From NCBI GenBank assembly GCA_023430425.1, contig JAEZAR010000395.1, positions 1 through 6,043 of the forward strand: DNA of 6,043 nucleotides. The letters are read 5' to 3'. The position numbers and the translations under genes were made by a program. Shown here piece by piece: positions 1-6,043 of this stretch. This DNA comes from Actinomycetes bacterium (GTDB lineage Bacteria > Actinomycetota > Actinomycetes > Actinomycetales > Cellulomonadaceae). The notes below the pieces were generated by a model. That model made no database searches. It was not told the origin of the DNA and saw only the letters and a list, made by a program, of their open reading frames with translations. How positions within the stretch are numbered: position 1 is the stretch's first letter; every line of letters starts with the position of its first letter.

Positions 1-290
1 GCCCGTGCGCGCACGGCGCGTGGGCCGCCCCGACGGGGGCGTACACCCGCGTGTGCCCGGGTGCCGACCCGGAGGTGGTGGACCTCACCGCCGTCGCCTC
101 GAGCGACGAGGTGGTGCTCCGGGTCAACCGCGACGTGGTGGTCGTCAACAGCGTGCGCGACGGACGGCTGTGGCTGCCGACCGTCGACGCCCAGGTGCGC
201 GAGCCGAACTGGACCGACATCGAGGAGCAGACCGAGGACGAGTCGACCGACTCCGAGCGGACGGCGGTCACCACCCAGACGCTCCAGGCG
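1..290 (+). other. C-terminal end of an N-terminal module plus acidic linker (part of the giant protein)
   Basis: This stretch precedes the first Ig-like domain. It shows a Cys-Ala-His-Gly-Ala-Trp segment (codons from 6), a second Cys at 54, short beta-strand-like runs rich in Val (VVLRVN, DVVVVN) and a Leu-Trp-Leu segment. The pattern resembles the last blades of a beta-propeller-like module, as seen in related actinobacterial proteins, but too little is visible to name a fold. From about 219 to 263 the sequence turns strongly acidic and rich in Ser/Thr (EEQTEDEST and following), which looks like a flexible spacer between the N-terminal module and the Ig array. Confidence 0.45.
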
Positions 291-3200
291 GAGTGCGGCG
301 TCGACTCGGCGCCGCCGTCCGCGGTGGACGACGAGTTCGGGGTACGGCCGGGGCGGACGACGCTGCTGCCCGTCGTCGACAACGACGCCTCCTCGGCGTG
401 CGGCATGCTCGTGATCTCCGAGTTCGAGCCGATCGACCCCGAGTTCGGCACGCTCGTCGCCGTCCACGGGGGCCGCGCCCTCCAGCTCGACGTGCGCGAG
501 GGCGCGCAGGGCAGCGTCGAGTTCCTCTACTCCGTCACCGACGGGAGAGGGGTCGCGGCGCCGTCGACCGCGACCGTCCGCGTCACCGCCCGACCGGTCG
601 GGGAGAACTCCCCACCGGTGCAGGTGCGGGTCGGCGCGGTCGCCGTCGAGCAGGGGGGCACGGCCACCTACGACGTGCTCGCGGACTTCCGCGACCCGGA
701 CGGCGACCCGATGGTGCTCGTGAGCGCTGCGGGCACCGGCGGGGCCGCGCGGGCGCGCGGCGACGGCCGGGTCCGGTTCACCGCCGACGCCACCTCGCTC
801 GGCCGCCAGACGGTGCACCTGGTCGTCTCTGACGGGACCTCCGAGGTGGCGGGCACGCTCGCGGTCGACATCCGTCCGGCCGGCGCCCTGCCGCCCGTCC
901 TGGAGCCCCTGCACGCGGTGACCTACGTGGACCAGCCCGTCACCCTGGACGCGCTCGCGGCGGTCCGCAGCAGCGGGCGTGAGCCGGCCCGGCTCGCCGG
1001 GGTGGACGAGGTGGCCGGGCTGACGGTCGAGGCGGACCTGGACCGCGGCACGTTCACGGTGACCGCCCGCGCGCCTGCCACGTACTACGTGCCGTTCACC
1101 GTGGTCGCGGCGCCCCAGCAGGCCACCGGCCTGGCGCGCGTCGACGTGGTCGAGCGACCCGAGGTCACCCCGCCCCCGGTGGCGGTGCGCGACGTCGCGC
1201 TCCTGCCGCCCGGCGGCGAGGTGACGATCGACCCCCTCGCCAACGACACAGATCCGGCGGGCGGTGTGCTCGTCGTCCAGTCGGCCGAGGCGCCGCCCGG
1301 CAGCGGGCTGCGCGTCGCGGTGCTCGAGCACCGGCTGCTGCGGTTCACCTCCACGCGCACCCTCGAGGCGCCCGAGGTCGTGACGTACGTGGTCTCCAAC
1401 GGCGAGGCCTCCGCCGTCGGGCAGGTCGTCGTGCAGCCCGTGCCGGCCGCGGCCGGGCAGCAGCCGCCCGTCGTCCCGAACGCCCGGGCCTCGGTGCGCA
1501 CGGGGGGCGTGGTGACCGTCCCGGTGCTCGCCGGCGCCTTCGACCCGGACGGGGACCCCCTCACCCTCGAGCGCGACCTGCTCGAGCCCCCGGCCGCCGG
1601 ACTGATGTTCGTGTCGGGCGACGTCCTGCGCTTCCAGGCCCCCGACGAGCCGATGCAGGTGCGGGCGACGGTGGAGGTCACCGACCCGGCCGGGAACGCG
1701 ACGGCGGCGACCGTGACGGTCGACGTGCACGACGCCGACGCGGGCAGCAAGGCGCCGCCGCGACCGCTCGACCTGGTGGCGCGCGCCTACGAGGGGGAGA
1801 CGGTCGTCGTCGACGTGCCCCTGGTGGGCATCGACGACGACGGCGACGGCGTCACGCTGCTCGGCATCGACACCCCACCCGCGAAGGGCCGCACGGGCCG
1901 TATCGGGTCGCACACCATCTCCTACGAGGCCCTGCCCGGCGAGGTCGGCACCGACACCTTCACCTACGCCGTGGAGGACTGGACCGGCCAGCGCGCCGTC
2001 GCCACCGTGCGGGTGGGCATCGCCGTGCGACCCACCGGTGCGGTGCCCGTCGTGACGCAGGACGACGCGGTGGCCGTGCGCCCCGGCCAGACGGTCGAGG
2101 TCCGCGTCCTCGCCAACGACCAGGACTCCGGCGGGGGTGACCTCACGCTCGACGAGGCGCTGACGCTGCAGCCGCCGGAGACCGTGGCCCGCGTCGAGAA
2201 CAACCGCGTCGTCCTCGAGGCCCCGGGCACACCGGGCGTGCTGCAGGTCCTGTACACGGCCCGCAACGACCGGGGCGGCGCCGACACCGGGCTCCTGACC
2301 GTCACCGTCTCGGAGACGGCGGAGATCCTGCCTCCCGTGGCGGCCGACATCGTCGTGCCGCCGGCGGACACCATCAACGCGACCTCGGTGGTGGTCGACG
2401 TGCTGGAGTCGGCGCAGAACCCGAGCGGCCCGCTGTCCGACCTGAGCGTGGACGTGCACGAGTCCGCGCGCGCGACCGCCGCCGCCCCCGGTGACGGCAC
2501 GGTGGTCGTGACCCTCGTGGACCGGCCGCAGACCCTGCCCTACGTCGTGACGAACACCGACCCCCGCGCGAACGGCGCCAGCTCGTTCGCGTTCATCACG
2601 GTGCCGGCGCTCGGTGACTTCCCGCCCATGGAGCGGCCCGGCCTCGAGGACCTCACGGTGCTGGCCGGCGAGCCGCTCGAGTTCGACCTCGACGAGCGCG
2701 TCCGCGTGGCTCCCGGTCGCACGCCCCGGGTCGCGGACCCGGGAGCGGTGACCGCGACGAAGTGGGACGGCTCGCCGCTCGTCGTCGACCAGGACACCCT
2801 GCGGTACACCGCCCGGGCGGACTACGCGGGACCGGCCTCGATCTCGGTCCCCGTCAGCGACGGCCCGGCGACCGACCCGACGGCCCAACGCTCGACGATG
2901 ACCTTCCGGATCATGGTGCTCGCCCGCGAGGAGCACCCTCCGACCTTCACGCCGTCGGTGCTCGAGGTCCCGCAGGCCGAGACCGCCCGCGTGGACCTGG
3001 CGGCGTTCACCTCCGCCCCGGTCGGCACCGGCACCTCCGGCGCCGCCGGCTACACCTACCGGCTCGTCGGCGACGCCCCACCCGGGTTCGAGGTGACGCT
3101 GACGGGCTCCCAGCTCAGCGTGACGGCCGGTGCGCAGACGCTGCGTGGCACCGTGGCCGCGATCCCGCTGTCCGTCGACTTCGGCGGCTCGGAGCCCGTG

Positions 3201-4967
3201 CGAGGGCAGGTGGACGTCCGCGTCGTCGCCAGCCGCAAGCCGCTCGCGCGGGTGCTGGACGTCACGATCGAGGCGGAGGAGGGCGGCTCCACGGCGGTCG
3301 ACGTGCTCGCCGGTGCCTTCAACCCGTTCGCGCCGGAGCCGCTCGTCGTCGTCGGGGCCGTCGTCGAGACCCCGGGCGCCGGCAGCGCGCGCGTGAGCGG
3401 CGGGACGGTGGTCGTCAGTCCGGCCGCCGGGTTCATCGGGTCGATGGTCACGCGGTTCACGGTGCGGGACACGCTCGCGGACCCCGAGCGCGTCGTCGAG
3501 GGCCGGATCACCGCCGTCGTGCGCGGTGCGCCCGCCACCCCGGGCGCGCCCCGCGTGGAGTCGGTGGGCAACCGGACGGTGGTGCTGTCCTGGGACGCGC
3601 CCGCCGCCAACGGCGAGCCGATCGACGGGTACCGGGTGACCGCCCTCGCGGCGGGCGGCGCGGGCGGCGCCCTCGTCCAGGCCTGCCCCGGCACGACGTG
3701 CACCATCGCCGGTCTGACGAACGACGTGACCTACGCGTTCACGGTGGCGGCCCACAACGAGGTCGGCTGGTCGGACCCCGGGCCGCCGTCCGGGGAGGCC
3801 CGGCCCGACACGGCGCCGCTCGCCCCCGCGGCCCCGCGCGTCGAGCGGGGGGACGGGACGCTCACCGTGACCTGGACGCCGCCGGAGAACCCCGGGTCGC
3901 CGATCCGCGAGTACCAGGTGTCGATCACGCCGGCGGTCGGCACCGCCGTCCTGACCGAGCGGGGCACGAGCACGACGATCCGCGGCCTCACGAACGGTCA
4001 GCGCTACACGGTGCAGGTCAGGGCGATCAACAGCGCGGTCGAGCCCGGTGCGTGGAGCCCGCCCGCGTCCGGCACCCCGGCGCGGGTCCCGGACGCGCCC
4101 GCCGAGGTGGGGGCGACGCAGCAGCGCTGGCACGAGTGGATCGACGTCACGTGGGCGCCGCCGCCCTCCGACGGCGGCGAGCCCGTCACCGGCTACGAGG
4201 TGACCGTCGACGGCGTGCTCGCGCACACGGCGGCCGCCGACGCGACCCGCTGGGGCTTCGAGGCGCGCTGGGGTCGCAGCTACGCGATCACGGTGCGGGC
4301 CGTGAACGCCGTCGGCGCGGGGGCGGCCCGCAGCACCAACGGGCGGGTGTGGTCCGACCCCGGCCCCGTGACCGACCTGCGGGCCGTCGACGCGGCCGCC
4401 CCCGGCACGGCGTGGAACGACGGGCGGGCGGAGGTCACCTGGACACCGCCCTCGGAGCTCGGCGGCGAGGGCATGCGCCTCGCGGAGTACGTGCTGTCGG
4501 TCGACGGCGCGGTGGTCGCCCGACCGCACCCCGGCGCGACGTCCGCGACCCTGCGCGGGCTGTCCGCGGGCACCCACACGGTGTCCGTCGTCGTCGTGAA
4601 CAACGAGGGCGCGACGAGCGACCCGGCGACGACCACCGTCGCGGTGACGACGGTCCCCGCCGCCCCGACGGTGGCGATCGACCCGCCGTCACCGCGCAGC
4701 CTCGTCGTGCGGTGGAGCCCCGGCGGGACCGGCGGGACCCCGATCACCGCCTGGGAGTGGACGACGGACGGGCGGACGTGGGTGCGGGTCGACGACCCCG
4801 CCGTGCGCACGCAGACGTTCGAGGTCCGCCCGAACGAGGTCTTCTGGGTCGCCGTGCGCGCGGTCAACGCGCGCGGCGCGGGCACCGCCGACGACGAGGA
4901 GGTCCGGGTGCCGCGCGAGCCGGACCCGACCCCGACGCCCACCCCGACGCCCACCCCGACGCCCTGA
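1..4967 (+). CDS. Giant Ig-like / fibronectin type III repeat surface protein (5'-truncated by the window)
   Basis: Extracytoplasmic modular protein, probably an envelope-associated scaffold or adhesin; no catalytic domain is seen. The frame is open to the window edge (first complete codon at 3), so the true start lies upstream. The GTG at 51 has no ribosome-binding site and follows an in-frame Cys-Ala-His-Gly-Ala-Trp segment, so it is not the start. The 1654 visible codons give an N-terminal module tail, an acidic linker, about eleven Ig-like domains of roughly 95-105 residues, five FN3 domains and a Thr-Pro tail ending at TGA 4965-4967. Only six Cys are visible, in three closely spaced pairs (codons at 6/54, 294/399, 3684/3699), which suits exported disulfides. 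There is no LPXTG motif or C-terminal hydrophobic helix, so any anchor must be N-terminal. In Micrococcales such proteins typically precede moxR and DUF58 genes, as here. The domain architecture is confident; the function is unknown. Confidence 0.93.
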   Translation, partial: PCAHGAWAAPTGAYTRVCPGADPEVVDLTAVASSDEVVLRVNRDVVVVNSVRDGRLWLPTVDAQVREPNWTDIEEQTEDESTDSERTAVTTQTLQAECGVDSAPPSAVDDEFGVRPGRTTLLPVVDNDASSACGMLVISEFEPIDPEFGTLVAVHGGRALQLDVREGAQGSVEFLYSVTDGRGVAAPSTATVRVTARPVGENSPPVQVRVGAVAVEQGGTATYDVLADFRDPDGDPMVLVSAAGTGGAARARGDGRVRFTADATSLGRQTVHLVVSDGTSEVAGTLAVDIRPAGALPPVLEPLHAVTYVDQPVTLDALAAVRSSGREPARLAGVDEVAGLTVEADLDRGTFTVTARAPATYYVPFTVVAAPQQATGLARVDVVERPEVTPPPVAVRDVALLPPGGEVTIDPLANDTDPAGGVLVVQSAEAPPGSGLRVAVLEHRLLRFTSTRTLEAPEVVTYVVSNGEASAVGQVVVQPVPAAAGQQPPVVPNARASVRTGGVVTVPVLAGAFDPDGDPLTLERDLLEPPAAGLMFVSGDVLRFQAPDEPMQVRATVEVTDPAGNATAATVTVDVHDADAGSKAPPRPLDLVARAYEGETVVVDVPLVGIDDDGDGVTLLGIDTPPAKGRTGRIGSHTISYEALPGEVGTDTFTYAVEDWTGQRAVATVRVGIAVRPTGAVPVVTQDDAVAVRPGQTVEVRVLANDQDSGGGDLTLDEALTLQPPETVARVENNRVVLEAPGTPGVLQVLYTARNDRGGADTGLLTVTVSETAEILPPVAADIVVPPADTINATSVVVDVLESAQNPSGPLSDLSVDVHESARATAAAPGDGTVVVTLVDRPQTLPYVVTNTDPRANGASSFAFITVPALGDFPPMERPGLEDLTVLAGEPLEFDLDERVRVAPGRTPRVADPGAVTATKWDGSPLVVDQDTLRYTARADYAGPASISVPVSDGPATDPTAQRSTMTFRIMVLAREEHPPTFTPSVLEVPQAETARVDLAAFTSAPVGTGTSGAAGYTYRLVGDAPPGFEVTLTGSQLSVTAGAQTLRGTVAAIPLSVDFGGSEPVRGQVDVRVVASRKPLARVLDVTIEAEEGGSTAVDVLAGAFNPFAPEPLVVVGAVVETPGAGSARVSGGTVVVSPAAGFIGSMVTRFTVRDTLADPERVVEGRITAVVRGAPATPGAPRVESVGNRTVVLSWDAPAANGEPIDGYRVTALAAGGAGGALVQACPGTTCTIAGLTNDVTYAFTVAAHNEVGWSDPGPPSGEARPDTAPLAPAAPRVERGDGTLTVTWTPPENPGSPIREYQVSITPAVGTAVLTERGTSTTIRGLTNGQRYTVQVRAINSAVEPGAWSPPASGTPARVPDAPAEVGATQQRWHEWIDVTWAPPPSDGGEPVTGYEVTVDGVLAHTAAADATRWGFEARWGRSYAITVRAVNAVGAGAARSTNGRVWSDPGPVTDLRAVDAAAPGTAWNDGRAEVTWTPPSELGGEGMRLAEYVLSVDGAVVARPHPGATSATLRGLSAGTHTVSVVVVNNEGATSDPATTTVAVTTVPAAPTVAIDPPSPRSLVVRWSPGGTGGTPITAWEWTTDGRTWVRVDDPAVRTQTFEVRPNEVFWVAVRAVNARGAGTADDEEVRVPREPDPTPTPTPTPTPTP
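300..3533 (+). other. Array of about eleven Ig-like / cadherin-like domains (part of the giant protein)
   Basis: Domain starts, read from recurring Pro-rich linkers followed by a strand and a V-x-V-L-A-like core, fall near 300, 603, 885, 1164, 1458, 1746, 2040, 2325, 2619, 2931 and 3237. Spacing is about 280-320 bp. Domains 1, 4 and 7 carry the D/N-ND signature typical of bacterial Big_9-like tandem Ig domains (DNDAS, ANDTD, ANDQD). Domains 2, 5 and 6 keep an acidic loop of the DPDGD or DDDGD type (codons from 693, 1542 and 1833) that commonly binds Ca2+ in cadherin-like folds. Domains 3 and 8-10 are the most divergent and their boundaries are the least certain. Domain 11 resembles domain 5 (both begin VLAGAF) but has lost the acidic loop. 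Confidence 0.8.
3534..4919 (+). other. Five tandem fibronectin type III domains (part of the giant protein)
   Basis: The domains begin near 3534, 3816, 4089, 4359 and 4656. Each has an FN3 strand-B signature (LSWDAP, VTWTPP, VTWAPP, VTWTPP, VRWSPG). Most then show G/E-Y-x-V and end with a Y-x-x-x-V-x-A-x-N-like strand (TYAFTVAAHN, RYTVQVRAIN, SYAITVRAVN; the fourth lacks the Tyr, the fifth has FWVAVRAVN). The first carries a Cys-Pro-Gly-Thr-Thr-Cys pair just before the Gly-Leu-Thr-Asn turn, probably a local disulfide. Two loops contain perfect 9-bp duplications (3651-3668 and 4721-4738). FN3 domains in bacterial surface proteins are usually spacers or carbohydrate/protein-contact modules; nothing here identifies a ligand. 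Confidence 0.9.
4929..4964 (+). repeat. Three perfect 12-bp tandem repeats encoding the Thr-Pro tail
   Basis: The unit accccgacgccc occurs three times without mismatch at 4929, 4941 and 4953, and encodes Thr-Pro-Thr-Pro each time. The array ends on the last sense codon. Because the unit is a multiple of three, gain or loss of copies would lengthen or shorten the tail by four residues without changing frame. Exact identity, including third codon positions, points to recent slippage expansion. Confidence 0.95.
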
Positions 4968-5012
4968 CCGTCGACCTGACCGTCGACCTGACCGTCGCCC
5001 CGACGGACGACC
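4965..5012 (+). repeat. Second 12-bp tandem array starting on the stop codon
   Basis: The unit tgaccgtcgacc is perfect at 4965 and 4977, has one mismatch at 4989 (tgaccgtcgccc), and a degenerate fourth copy at 5001 matches it at 9 of 12 positions. It abuts the Thr-Pro array in the same 12-bp register, and the two units share 7 of 12 bases. Its first three bases are the stop codon of the giant protein, so the first three copies repeat an in-frame TGA. It fills most of the 82-bp gap to the next gene. Confidence 0.9.
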
Positions 5013-5037
5013 GCCGAGCCACCGTTCCACCGCACGC

Positions 5038-5043
5038 GAGGAG
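5038..5043 (+). promoter_or_regulatory. Shine-Dalgarno sequence for the MoxR ATPase
   Basis: The purine run gaggag lies 6 nt before the GTG at 5050 and 12 nt before the ATG at 5056. The spacing favours the GTG as the start, although the ATG two codons later cannot be excluded. Confidence 0.75.
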
Positions 5044-5049
5044 CCCACC

Positions 5050-6024
5050 GTGACCATGACGCCCGAGCAGACCAGCTGGTTCGCGGAGACGTTCGACCTG
5101 CTGGTGGCGAACGTCGGGCGGGCGCTGCTCGGCAAGGACCACGTGGTGCGCCTCGCCCTGACGTGCATGCTCGCCGAGGGGCACCTCCTGCTGGAGGACG
5201 CCCCCGGCACGGGCAAGACCTCGCTGGCCAAGGCGATCGCGGCGACGGTCCAGGGCACCCACAGCCGGATCCAGTTCACCCCCGACCTGCTGCCCTCCGA
5301 CGTCACCGGCGTGACGATCTACGACCAGAGCACCGGGCACTTCCAGTTCCACCCGGGGCCGGTGTTCGCCTCCGTCGTGCTCGCCGACGAGATCAACCGC
5401 GCCTCGCCGAAGACGCAGTCGGCTCTGCTGGAGGTCATGGAGGAGAACCGGGTGACCGTGGACACGGTCTCGCACCACGTCGGGCGTCCGTTCATGGTCA
5501 TCGCCACCCAGAACCCGGTCGAGCAGGCGGGCACGTACCGGCTGCCCGAGGCCCAGCTCGACAGGTTCCTCATGAAGACCTCCCTCGGCTACCCCGACCG
5601 GGCATCGACGGTGGAGATCCTCTCGGGCGCCGCCGAGCGGGACCGGACCGCTCGGCTGACGGCGAAGATCACCACGCACGCCGTCGCGGAGATGGCGGCG
5701 CTCGCGGACGCCGTGCACACCGACGCGGCGGTCCTGGACTACGTCGCGGCACTGACGGAGGCGACCCGCGAGGACCCGCGGACGGCGCTCGGGGTGAGCG
5801 TGCGGGGCGCCCTCGCGCTCGTGCGCTGCGCGAAGGTGTGGGCGGCGTCGCAGGGCCGCGGCTACGTCATCCCGGACGACGTCAAGCTCCTGGCCGAGCC
5901 CGTGCTCGCCCACCGCGTCATCCTCGAGACCGAGGCCGAGTTCGCGGGCGTGACGCCGCAGCAGGTGGTGGCGGGCGTCCTCGCCGCGACGGTGCCGCCC
6001 AGCGAGCGGGTGAGCGCGGGATGA
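5050..6024 (+). CDS. MoxR-family AAA+ ATPase
   Basis: Cytoplasmic AAA+ ATPase of the MoxR group (AAA_3 core plus AAA lid), a family regarded as chaperones for maturing or assembling protein complexes. At 324 residues it has the usual family length and looks complete. Visible motifs are Walker A DAPGTGKT (50-57, Lys56), the family block QFTPDLLPSDVTG (75-87), Walker B VVLADEINR (109-117, Asp113/Glu114), sensor 1 ATQNP (152-156, Asn155), the EAQLDRF block with Arg172, and a sensor-2-like SVRGA (250-254, Arg252) in the C-terminal helical lid. No key residue is missing. The GTG start is chosen from the Shine-Dalgarno spacing. It lies 82 bp after the giant surface protein and overlaps the next start by ATGA, so one transcript with translational coupling downstream is likely. 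The substrate is unknown; partners are probably the downstream DUF58-type protein and neighbours. Confidence 0.96.
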   Translation: MTMTPEQTSWFAETFDLLVANVGRALLGKDHVVRLALTCMLAEGHLLLEDAPGTGKTSLAKAIAATVQGTHSRIQFTPDLLPSDVTGVTIYDQSTGHFQFHPGPVFASVVLADEINRASPKTQSALLEVMEENRVTVDTVSHHVGRPFMVIATQNPVEQAGTYRLPEAQLDRFLMKTSLGYPDRASTVEILSGAAERDRTARLTAKITTHAVAEMAALADAVHTDAAVLDYVAALTEATREDPRTALGVSVRGALALVRCAKVWAASQGRGYVIPDDVKLLAEPVLAHRVILETEAEFAGVTPQQVVAGVLAATVPPSERVSAG

Positions 6025-6043
6025 CGGGTCCCGCCCGCGCCGT
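6021..6043 (+). CDS. Start of the downstream gene, probably a DUF58 protein (3'-truncated by the window)
   Basis: An ATG at 6021 overlaps the MoxR stop codon in an ATGA arrangement and opens a frame reading M-T-G-P-A-R-A before the window ends. There is no strong Shine-Dalgarno sequence just upstream, which fits translational coupling to the ATPase gene. Seven codons cannot identify the product. The DUF58 assignment rests only on the well-known gene order in which moxR is followed by a DUF58 (von Willebrand A-like) gene and often then a transglutaminase-like membrane protein. Confidence 0.6.

Noticed and set aside
51..53. GTG as the start of the giant protein
   Set aside because: The frame continues upstream to the window edge with protein-like sequence, no ribosome-binding site precedes the GTG, and no signal peptide follows it.
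2305..2319. Perfect 6-bp inverted repeat ccgtct-cgg-agacgg
   Set aside because: It lies within coding sequence of the seventh Ig-like domain and is of a size expected by chance in such GC-rich DNA.
4992..5006. Hairpin ccgtcg-ccc-cgacgg as a transcription terminator
   Set aside because: The 6-bp stem with a 3-nt loop is short and is not followed by a T-tract. The same cgacgg could pair with any of three ccgtcg copies in the array, so it is better seen as a by-product of the repeat; read-through into the MoxR gene is expected.
4929..5012. CRISPR-like or mobile-element repeat
   Set aside because: The units are contiguous 12-mers without spacers or flanking inverted repeats, so this is a simple tandem array.
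2762..5053. Long open frame on the + strand inside the giant gene
   Set aside because: It is an Arg/Gly/Asp-rich translation of a shifted frame, with no domain pattern, while the overlapping frame shows continuous Ig and FN3 motifs. Very GC-rich DNA rarely contains stops in any frame. Only its last stretch after the Thr-Pro array is discussed as a possible frame-shift product.
4864..5913. Long open frame on the - strand covering most of the MoxR gene
   Set aside because: It is the complement shadow of a gene with complete AAA+ motifs; the translation is low-complexity His/Arg/Val-rich with no recognisable domain. The other - strand frames opposite the giant gene are rejected for the same reason.

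Overview
The window comes from a very GC-rich genome, with codon third positions almost all G or C. The gene content and order suggest a Gram-positive actinobacterium of the Cellulomonas / Micrococcales type. That placement rests on composition, protein style and gene order, not on a marker gene. All genes lie on the + strand and read as one operon fragment.

About 82% of the window (1-4967) is a single gene whose 5' end lies outside the window. It encodes a giant extracytoplasmic modular protein. The visible part runs: the tail of an N-terminal module with a Cys pair and Trp residues (to about 218), an acidic Ser/Thr linker (about 219-290), about eleven tandem bacterial Ig-like / cadherin-like domains (about 300-3533), five fibronectin type III domains (about 3534-4919), and a Pro-Thr tail (4920-4964). 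There is no enzyme domain, no C-terminal sorting signal and no C-terminal membrane segment.

An 82-bp gap follows. It holds most of an unusual 12-bp-period tandem array that starts inside the gene, carries the stop codon, and continues past it. A good Shine-Dalgarno sequence (5038-5043) then precedes a complete MoxR-family AAA+ ATPase (5050-6024) with all expected nucleotide-binding motifs intact. Its stop codon overlaps by 4 bp (ATGA) the start of a third gene, of which only seven full codons are visible. By gene-order precedent the third gene is probably a DUF58 protein.

MoxR ATPases commonly sit beside DUF58 and transglutaminase-like membrane proteins and are thought to act as chaperones for assembling or maturing protein complexes. 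In Micrococcales a large Ig/FN3 protein often stands at the head of such clusters. A reasonable inference is that the cytoplasmic ATPase and its membrane partners serve the assembly, export or regulation of an envelope structure that includes the giant protein. Nothing in the window proves this, and the role of the cluster is not well established.
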